Source: Methylococcus capsulatus (GTDB lineage Bacteria; Pseudomonadota; Gammaproteobacteria; Methylococcales; Methylococcaceae). From it: a stretch of DNA of 64,000 nt. Location of the stretch: the NCBI RefSeq assembly GCF_036864975.1, contig NZ_CP104311.1, positions 3,165,513 through 3,229,512 of the forward strand, read 5' to 3'. The position numbers were made by a program, and so were the translations under genes. Positions 58,126 through 64,000 of this stretch are shown here, piece by piece. The notes under the pieces are model-generated. The model saw only the letters and a program-made list of their open reading frames with translations. It was not told where the DNA came from and did no database searches. Each line of letters opens with the position of its first letter. The first letter of the stretch is position 1.

Positions 58126-58659
58126 CTAATCCTTTGCCCGGGAAAAACTCAAACCTCCGCCGTTGCGCCCCAGATCGAGGAACAGGCGGCCAGCTGTCTG
58201 ATGGTAGTGCGACGCCGCTTCCAGCGCCTGGACGAAGTGCTCGGCGACCGGCCCCGGCCGGCAGCGTCCCGCATCGGCCCGGGTGACGGCGATCACGATC
58301 CGGTCGCCATGGGTTTCATAGATCCCCTCGCCTTTGAGGCATTCGGCCGAAAACCTGAGCCAGCCGTTACCAAGCAGTTGCAAGGTGTATTTTTCCGGCT
58401 TGGACACCAGATGCAATTTGCCATGCTGATCCCAGGATTCCCACCGCCACAGGGGAACCCCCGGTACCGGAGCAAACTCGCTGCGCTCGGGGGGAGGAGG
58501 CTCCAGCCGTTTCTTCACGGCCGGCTTGGCCGGTGCCGGCTGAGGCGCGGATACGGCCGGCGGTTTGCCAGCACAGCCCGCAAAGCATGCCAAAATCAAT
58601 GAAACGACTGGCCACCGCCCGAACCGATCCGCCAGACGACGGAAACCCCGCCCCGTCAT
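58126..58659 (-). CDS. META-like lipoprotein
   Basis: 177 aa. Signal sequence with lipobox (FAGCAG), a Pro-rich linker (PPAVSAPQPAPAKPAVKKR) and a C-terminal domain with the META/HslJ-like layout: LGNGWLRFSAECLKGEGIYE, then RIVIAVTRADAGRCRPGPVA and FLDLGRNGGGLSFSR. The domain is diverged, so the family call is tentative. Function unknown. Nine bases downstream of moaA on the same strand. Confidence 0.7.
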   Translation of the reverse strand: MTGRGFRRLADRFGRWPVVSLILACFAGCAGKPPAVSAPQPAPAKPAVKKRLEPPPPERSEFAPVPGVPLWRWESWDQHGKLHLVSKPEKYTLQLLGNGWLRFSAECLKGEGIYETHGDRIVIAVTRADAGRCRPGPVAEHFVQALEAASHYHQTAGRLFLDLGRNGGGLSFSRAKD

Positions 58660-58668
58660 CGTTTCTTT

Positions 58669-59700
58669 TCAACCACCCGTGACGTTCATGTGACGCAGGA
58701 TCACCGGCCGGCCGGCCAGATTGAAGTCATGACGTTCCGGCTTCCGGCCGAGGGCCTCCCTGATCGCCCGTTTCAGGGGCTCTGTATCGCCAGGATGAGC
58801 CCGCACGACCCGTTTGAGGTCCGCAGAATGCTCGTTACCCAGACACAGCAGCAGCCGCCCTTCGGCGGTGAGTCTCACCCGGTTGCAACTGCCGCAGAAA
58901 TTGTGCGAGTGGGGAGAGATGAACCCGACCCGGGTATCGGTGCCGGCGATCCGGAAATAGCGCGACGGCCCGCCGGTGGTTTCGGGAGTCGGCAGCAGGC
59001 TGAAGTGCATCTCCAGATCGTTTCGGATGGCGTCGCTCGAATAGTAGCCTTCGAGGCGGTCGCGGCCGTCGACCCATCCCAGTGGCATCTCCTCGATGAA
59101 GCAGATGTCGATGCCTTTGTCCACGGCAAAACCGACCAGATCGGCCACCTCGTCGTGATTGCGGTCCTTCAGGATCACGGCATTGAGCTTGATCCGCTCG
59201 AAGCCGGCCGCCACTGCAGCGTCGATGCCCCGCAGGACCATGGCCAGATCACCCACCCGCGTCAGCGCCCGGAACCGCTCGGGTCGAAGTGAATCCAGGC
59301 TGATGTTGATGCGGCGCACCCCGCAGTCCTTGAGCTCGGCGACGGACTGCGCCAGCCGCATGCCGTTGGTGGTCAACACCAGTTCACGCAGACCGTCGAG
59401 CCGACCGAGCCGCCGCAGCAAATCCAGGGCCCCCTTGCGTACCAGCGGCTCACCACCGGTGATGCGGATCTTGTCAACCCCCAGGTCTACGAATGTAGCG
59501 GCGATGGCATGGATTTCCTCCAACGTCAAAATCTGCGCACGGGGGAGGAAGTCCATGTCCTCGCTCATGCAGTACACGCAGCGCAAATCGCAGCGGTCGG
59601 TGATGGAGATGCGCAGATAGTTGACACGGCGGCCGAAACGGTCGATCAGACCGGGGGCGGGCGCAGATGTGCTGGCCATGGGGACGGGCGATACTGTCAT
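58669..59700 (-). CDS. moaA: GTP 3',8-cyclase (molybdenum cofactor biosynthesis)
   Basis: 343 aa. Radical SAM enzyme that converts GTP to 3',8-cyclo-GTP, the first step of molybdopterin synthesis. The SAM cluster motif CDLRCVYC is near residue 38, the GGEPLVRKG segment near residue 84 and the C-terminal second cluster CGSCNRVRLTAEGRLLLCL near residue 270. The protein ends in Gly-Gly, required in MoaA. Length and motifs are normal. mobA lies at 48189. Confidence 0.95.
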   Translation of the reverse strand: MTVSPVPMASTSAPAPGLIDRFGRRVNYLRISITDRCDLRCVYCMSEDMDFLPRAQILTLEEIHAIAATFVDLGVDKIRITGGEPLVRKGALDLLRRLGRLDGLRELVLTTNGMRLAQSVAELKDCGVRRINISLDSLRPERFRALTRVGDLAMVLRGIDAAVAAGFERIKLNAVILKDRNHDEVADLVGFAVDKGIDICFIEEMPLGWVDGRDRLEGYYSSDAIRNDLEMHFSLLPTPETTGGPSRYFRIAGTDTRVGFISPHSHNFCGSCNRVRLTAEGRLLLCLGNEHSADLKRVVRAHPGDTEPLKRAIREALGRKPERHDFNLAGRPVILRHMNVTGG

Positions 59701-59805
59701 GTCGCGTATTTTCCCATCGTTGGCCGCGCCTTGAAAGCCGCTGTGACGACCGGTATCCCCACGGGGAGGATTCGCATTCCCGTAGGCCCTCGCGCGATGG
59801 CCGCT

Positions 59806-61326
59806 TCAGGTGCCGGTCTCTGTTTCGGGCCGGTCCGGCGCGGGCCAATCCAGATGGAAGAACCGGCCACGTGGTCGGTCGGTACGTTCATAGGTGTGAG
59901 CGCCGAAATAGTCGCGCTGAGCCTGCAGCAGATTGGCGGGCAGCCTGGCGCTGCGGTAGCCGTCGAAATAAGCCAGGGCCGAGCTTAAGGCGGGGACCGG
60001 CAGCCCATTGCGAACGGCGAGCATGACGATTTCCCGCCAGTGGTCCTGGCCGCGATGGAGGGCATCGCGGAAATAGGGATCAAGCATCAGGTTCGACAAC
60101 GCGGCATCCCGAGTATAAGCGTCAGTGATCTTTTGCAGGAAACGGGCTCGGATGATGCATCCGCCCCGCCAGATGCGGGCGATAGTGGCGAAGTCCAGTT
60201 GCCAGCCGTAGGTCTTCTGGGCTGAGGCCATGAGTTGGAATCCCTGGGCATAGGCGCAGATTTTGGCGCAGTACAGGGCATTCCGGACCGCATCGACCAA
60301 ATGTGTGGCATTGGCCTCCCGCTGGACCTCCGGCCCCTGCAGAATCGCGCTTGCGGCCACCCGCTCCTCTTTCATGGCCGAAAGCGCCCGGGCGAACACC
60401 GCCTCGGCGATGGCGTTGGCCGGTACGCCCTGCTCCAGTGCGCTGGCCGCAGTCCATTGTCCGGTGCCTTTCTGCCCAGCCGCATCCAAGACCTTGTCGA
60501 CCAGGAAACCGTCGCCGGAAGGGTCCTTCTGCTGCAGGATGTCACTGGTGATCTCAATCAGATAGCTCGAAAGCTCGCCCTCATTCCAGTCCCGGAAAAC
60601 GGATGCGATGGCGCCGGCTTCCAGACCACCCAAGTGTTTCAGCAGCCAGTAGCTTTCCGAAATAAGCTGCATGTCGATGTATTCGATGCCGTTGTGCACC
60701 ATCTTCACATAGTGCCCGGCGCCATTCGGGCCGATCAGGGCTGTGCAAGGCTCGCCACCGGTCACGGGGCGCCCAGGGGCGGCCCCCTCCAGCGGCCGGC
60801 CGGTGGCCGGATCGACCTTGGCAGCAATCGCTTGCCAGACCGGCTCCAGCAAACGCCAGCTTTCCGCGCTGCCGCCAGGCATCAAGGAGGGCCCGAAGCG
60901 GGCACCGATTTCTCCGCCGGAGACGCCGGAACCGATGAAGCGGAACCCAGCGGCATCCAGTTCCCGCTCCCGCCGGATCGTGTCCAGCCAATGGGCGTTG
61001 CCGCCATCAACGATCAGGTCGCCTCGGTCCAGCAGCGGCAGCAGCTGTCCGATCACAGCATCGGTCCCGGCGCCGGCTTTCACCAGGAGAATGATGCGTC
61101 GCGGCCTTGCGATGGCCTGAACGAATTCCGCCAATTCTGCGCTGGGAAGAATGCGTCCTCGTGATGGCTCCGCGCGTTCGCAGTGGGCCATGAATTCCCG
61201 GGTACGCTCGTAGTTGCGGTTGTAAACCGCGATCGTATAGCCATGATCGGCGATGTTGAGGGCCATATTCTGGCCCATCACGGCCAAGCCGATGAGTCCG
61301 ACGTCGGCATTCCCATTCTTCATCAT
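59806..61326 (-). CDS. gnd: 6-phosphogluconate dehydrogenase, decarboxylating
   Basis: 506 aa from ATG 61326, chosen because GGAG lies six bases upstream. Converts 6-phosphogluconate to ribulose 5-phosphate, producing NAD(P)H and CO2. N-terminal Rossmann motif [55 protein letters not shown], the catalytic [12 protein letters not shown] segment and [10 protein letters not shown]. Somewhat longer than the E. coli enzyme (468 aa). Confidence 0.95.
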   Translation of the reverse strand: MMKNGNADVGLIGLAVMGQNMALNIADHGYTIAVYNRNYERTREFMAHCERAEPSRGRILPSAELAEFVQAIARPRRIILLVKAGAGTDAVIGQLLPLLDRGDLIVDGGNAHWLDTIRRERELDAAGFRFIGSGVSGGEIGARFGPSLMPGGSAESWRLLEPVWQAIAAKVDPATGRPLEGAAPGRPVTGGEPCTALIGPNGAGHYVKMVHNGIEYIDMQLISESYWLLKHLGGLEAGAIASVFRDWNEGELSSYLIEITSDILQQKDPSGDGFLVDKVLDAAGQKGTGQWTAASALEQGVPANAIAEAVFARALSAMKEERVAASAILQGPEVQREANATHLVDAVRNALYCAKICAYAQGFQLMASAQKTYGWQLDFATIARIWRGGCIIRARFLQKITDAYTRDAALSNLMLDPYFRDALHRGQDHWREIVMLAVRNGLPVPALSSALAYFDGYRSARLPANLLQAQRDYFGAHTYERTDRPRGRFFHLDWPAPDRPETETGT

Positions 61327-61479
61327 GACGAGCTCCGATAGCCAAGGTTCGAAAATCACCTTAGAACGCTTTGTGCGTCGAGTAAAGGCGGGAACCTCCC
61401 GAGTTTTCGCGCTGTCTGAAAAAACCGTGGGCACATGCACTACTATACAGCTGTGACTTTCTCAACAAAGACTCTGCTG

Positions 61480-63438
61480 ATGAATCTGCGTTCGCTATCC
61501 CTGGCCGTTGCCATCGCTAGCTCTTGCCCCGCGTTCGCGGACCGGGCCGAACCGGCGCAGTATCGGCCGGTCGCGCCGCTGAGCGCGGCAAGCGTCCCCC
61601 AAAGCGGTTTTCTCGGCAGTGGCAGCCGGCCTTTCGAACTGGAGATCCCCGTGGTAGTGGCGGACCTCACTCCTGAAAACCCCGGCGAGTTCAAGACCGG
61701 CACGGTGTATGACCTGCCCATCCCCGCCACGCCGTCGCTGTTGTACTGGGAATCGGTCGCGGGCGGTTACACCGCCCGTATCCGGGTATCGACGGCAAAT
61801 GCGGTGCGGCTCCGGCTGCACTTGGTTTTCGGCAGTGTCCCGCCGTCCTTCGAACTGCGCCTTCAGGGCAGCGAGGACATGATCCTACCGGCGCCGATCG
61901 GCCATGCGGCGATTCATGACAACGAGATTTGGTTGCCCGTCACCGAGGGAAGCGGTACCGATCTCGAGATTTTCGTCGACGATACCGCAACGCCGGAAGC
62001 GCTCGACTGGAGGCTCGACAAAATCAACCTCATCCTCGTACGCGCCGGCAACATGGCCACCCCAGGATTCAGCGCACAGAGCTTAGGGTATGCCCAATAC
62101 AAGCAATACGATCTCGCCTGCTGGTCGAACGATCCGGCGTATCCCGCGCTTCAGATCGCAGCGGCCGCCACCGCCAAGATCAATTTCCTGAAAAAGGGCG
62201 CTTCTTATCTGTGCAGCGGCACCCTCCTGAATGACAAGGGCGATACCCAAACGCCCTGGTTCGCCACGGCCAACCACTGCCTGCCGGATCAGACCGTCGC
62301 CGATACGGCCTCCTTCGAATGGTTCTGGCAGGCGACCGGCTGCAACGTCTCCGACACGGATTCACGCTACAGCCAAACCTTCGGCGGCGCGCAACTCCTG
62401 TGGACCGAATTCTATCGGGAAACTTCGTTTCTCAGACTTCGGAATCCCCCGCCGGCCAATGTCTATTTTTCCAGCTGGGACACGGCCATCAGGGTCGGCG
62501 AGGCCATATGGGGCGTGCATCATCCACGCGGCGACCACACCATGGTCAGCAAGGGGAAGGTCACAGCGCTGCAGATCACGTTCACCGACAGCGGCCAGGG
62601 AGGCAGCCACATACTGGATGAAGTGCAATACATCTACGGCGGTACCGAAGGCGGCAGCAGCGGCTCCGGTCTGTTTGCAGTCTCCGGCGACAGTGCGTAC
62701 TGGAAAGGCTCGCTGTTCGGCGGTTCGGCGGAAGACTACCAGAACAGTGTCTACAGCCATTTCGCCGGATATTACGAGCAGATCAAACCCTGGCTCACGT
62801 CCTGCACGCTACCCTGGGGAGGCAGCATTCCGGGCGGCCAGAGCGTCACCGCCTACCAGAAACCCACCGCCAGCCGATGCGCTGCCGCGGCTGAAGTCCG
62901 AACCTGCACCGACGGCCATCTCAGCGGAAGCTACACCTATGAAACCTGCGCCTACGTGGCAGGGGCGTCCTGCCCCCTACCCTGGGGCGGCAGCCTGGAA
63001 GACGGCCAGAGCGTCACCGCCTATCAGATCGACAGCGCCGTAACCTGCCCGTCGGTCGCGGAGGTCCGCAGATGTTCGGACGGCACCCTCAGCGGCAGCT
63101 ATGAACATCAGAGCTGCACGAGCTCCGTCGATCCGGCCTCCATGACCGTCCTCCATCCCGTTGGCGGCGAAACCTTTACCGCCGGAGAAGTCGTGCCGAT
63201 CCAGTGGCAACTGACCGGCTACGGCGCCAGGGCGAAGGTGACCATCGCCCTGTCCCAGAATGGCGGGAGGAAATGGAAGATCTTGAAATCCGGCACCAAG
63301 AATACCGGGAGCTGGAACTGGAAAGTCAAGAAGGGCCAGGTGACGTCCCAGGCGCTCATCAGGGTCTGTCTGCCCAGGACCCGGAAGACCCCGGCCGTTT
63401 GCGATGTCAGCGATGCCGTCTTTGCAGTCCAGAAGTGA
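61480..63438 (+). CDS. Secreted trypsin-like serine protease with two C-terminal repeats
   Basis: 652 aa from ATG 61480 (MNLRSLSLAVAIASSCPAFA, a signal peptide); an upstream ATG at 61435 only lengthens the leader. Lysyl-endopeptidase-type protease: N-terminal beta-domain (about 60-190), protease domain (about 200-455) with H266 in TANHC, E314 in the position usually filled by the triad Asp (RETSFLRL) and S394 in GGSSGS. Two 50-residue cysteine repeats follow (CTLPWGGSIPGGQSVTAYQ and CPLPWGGSLEDGQSVTAYQ), then an Ig-like C-terminal domain (about 555-650). Exported, likely degrades extracellular proteins. The Glu replacement should be checked. Confidence 0.88.
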   Translation: MNLRSLSLAVAIASSCPAFADRAEPAQYRPVAPLSAASVPQSGFLGSGSRPFELEIPVVVADLTPENPGEFKTGTVYDLPIPATPSLLYWESVAGGYTARIRVSTANAVRLRLHLVFGSVPPSFELRLQGSEDMILPAPIGHAAIHDNEIWLPVTEGSGTDLEIFVDDTATPEALDWRLDKINLILVRAGNMATPGFSAQSLGYAQYKQYDLACWSNDPAYPALQIAAAATAKINFLKKGASYLCSGTLLNDKGDTQTPWFATANHCLPDQTVADTASFEWFWQATGCNVSDTDSRYSQTFGGAQLLWTEFYRETSFLRLRNPPPANVYFSSWDTAIRVGEAIWGVHHPRGDHTMVSKGKVTALQITFTDSGQGGSHILDEVQYIYGGTEGGSSGSGLFAVSGDSAYWKGSLFGGSAEDYQNSVYSHFAGYYEQIKPWLTSCTLPWGGSIPGGQSVTAYQKPTASRCAAAAEVRTCTDGHLSGSYTYETCAYVAGASCPLPWGGSLEDGQSVTAYQIDSAVTCPSVAEVRRCSDGTLSGSYEHQSCTSSVDPASMTVLHPVGGETFTAGEVVPIQWQLTGYGARAKVTIALSQNGGRKWKILKSGTKNTGSWNWKVKKGQVTSQALIRVCLPRTRKTPAVCDVSDAVFAVQK

Positions 63439-63562
63439 TGCCGGCCCGTCGCAAACCGATTTCCCACAATGTATCAGGTCTTGAAAGACCACCGCTTTGG
63501 CCCCCACAATTCCATCAGTATCCCCTCCGACCCGGCCGTGTCTTTGGCAAGGAACGCGTGAG

Positions 63563-64000
63563 ATGAGCACTCAATCCGGACTATTTCCAAACAGCACCGC
63601 ATTTTCCGAAGACAACGCCGGTTTCGTCGAAGCACTGTATGAACAGTACCTGCGCGATCCGGAAGCCGTGGCGCCGGACTGGCGCGAGAAATTCCGCGCC
63701 TTTCGCGAAAGCAGGGCGGCCGAACCGGTCACTCCGCTCCCAAGCGGCGATGTCGACCGCGCCGTGCGCAAACAGGCAGCGGTGGACCGACTGATCAACC
63801 AGTATCGCACGCACGGCCATCTGTCGGCGGACAACAATCCGCTCAAGCCGGCTTTGCCTTCGCGCGAGCTGGACCCGGCCCGCTATGGCCTCGACGCCAG
63901 CGACATGGACACCGCGTTCTACGTGGACGTTCTGCAGAGCGACGAGAAGCTGCCGCTCAGAGACATTCTGGACACCCTGCAGGCAACCTACTGCCGGCAC
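63563..64000 (+). CDS. sucA: 2-oxoglutarate dehydrogenase E1 component, N-terminal part (3' end outside window)
   Basis: 146 codons visible from ATG 63563 (ribosome site aagga 8-13 bases upstream). The N-terminal 2-oxoglutarate dehydrogenase signature is present: FVEALYEQYLRDPEAVAPDW and a following helix with VDRLINQYRTHGHLSADNNP. Thiamine diphosphate enzyme of the TCA cycle; the catalytic domain lies beyond the window. The 124 bases upstream contain a small stem (ggtctt/aagacc near 63480) and probably the promoter. Confidence 0.9.
   Translation, partial: MSTQSGLFPNSTAFSEDNAGFVEALYEQYLRDPEAVAPDWREKFRAFRESRAAEPVTPLPSGDVDRAVRKQAAVDRLINQYRTHGHLSADNNPLKPALPSRELDPARYGLDASDMDTAFYVDVLQSDEKLPLRDILDTLQATYCRH

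Overview
The window looks like chromosomal DNA of a high-GC gammaproteobacterium. The basis is a monofunctional RelA with a degenerate HD domain (a separate RelA is a beta/gammaproteobacterial trait), RlmJ, type II NADH dehydrogenase, MoaA, MobA and the start of SucA. The mix of metal handling, CHAD, FIST and CHASE2 proteins reminds me of Methylococcaceae (Methylococcus-like methanotrophs). No methane oxidation gene is present, so the genus is a guess. Coding density is high. I see no tRNA, rRNA or CRISPR array.

Layout. (1) 1-5.5 kb: a plus-strand cluster with the C-terminal part of a P-type metal ATPase, a 173-aa protein of unknown fold, a 63-aa one-helix membrane protein, a full-length P-type ATPase homologue that has lost every catalytic signature, an EcsC-family protein and a PGPGW-type membrane protein. 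(2) 5.5-11.1 kb: housekeeping genes rlmJ, ndh, a CHAD protein and relA. (3) 11.3-14.3 kb: a coiled-coil membrane protein (copy A), a periplasmic glycerophosphodiesterase and one ABC sugar/glycerol-phosphate permease (MalG/UgpE type). (4) 14.3-32.5 kb: an accessory block with a low-affinity iron permease homologue, MgtA-type ATPase, DUF190 protein, MFS carrier, truncated HEAT/zinc-ribbon gene next to a (GGCGG)12 tract, an enolase, a DUF454 fusion protein, a Ca2+/H+ antiporter pseudogene, an RND efflux system with its two-component regulator, and an IS110-family transposase. (5) 32.6-38.3 kb: the second ABC permease (MalF/UgpA type), its binding lipoprotein, a second two-component system and a secreted beta-propeller protein. 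(6) 38.5-46.2 kb: a CusCBA/CzcCBA-type heavy-metal efflux cluster with a CDF carrier and two small accessory proteins. (7) 46.3-49.8 kb: a decayed FIST-GGDEF gene, the ABC ATPase (MalK/UgpC type), mobA and two lipoproteins. (8) 49.8-57.2 kb, minus strand: a broken DUF6311 gene downstream of a signalling operon (HPt, REC-PAS-GGDEF, FecR-domain protein, OmpA-like lipoprotein, CHASE2 hybrid kinase). (9) 57.4-64 kb: coiled-coil copy B, a META-like lipoprotein, moaA, gnd, a secreted trypsin-like protease and the 5' part of sucA.

How the parts fit. The binding protein and MalF-type permease (32.6-34.8 kb), the MalG-type permease and glycerophosphodiesterase (12-14.3 kb) and the ATPase (47.1 kb) would together make one Ugp-like importer. 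The gene order suggests one operon was cut in two by the 18-kb accessory block, which also contains most of the damaged genes: antiporter pseudogene, adaptor with an amber codon, response regulator with an internal duplication, truncated HEAT gene. Two near-identical coiled-coil genes lie in opposite orientation 46 kb apart and could recombine to invert the segment between them. The best candidate for an undescribed system is the first cluster, where a catalytically dead P-type ATPase accompanies a live one and several small membrane-associated proteins.
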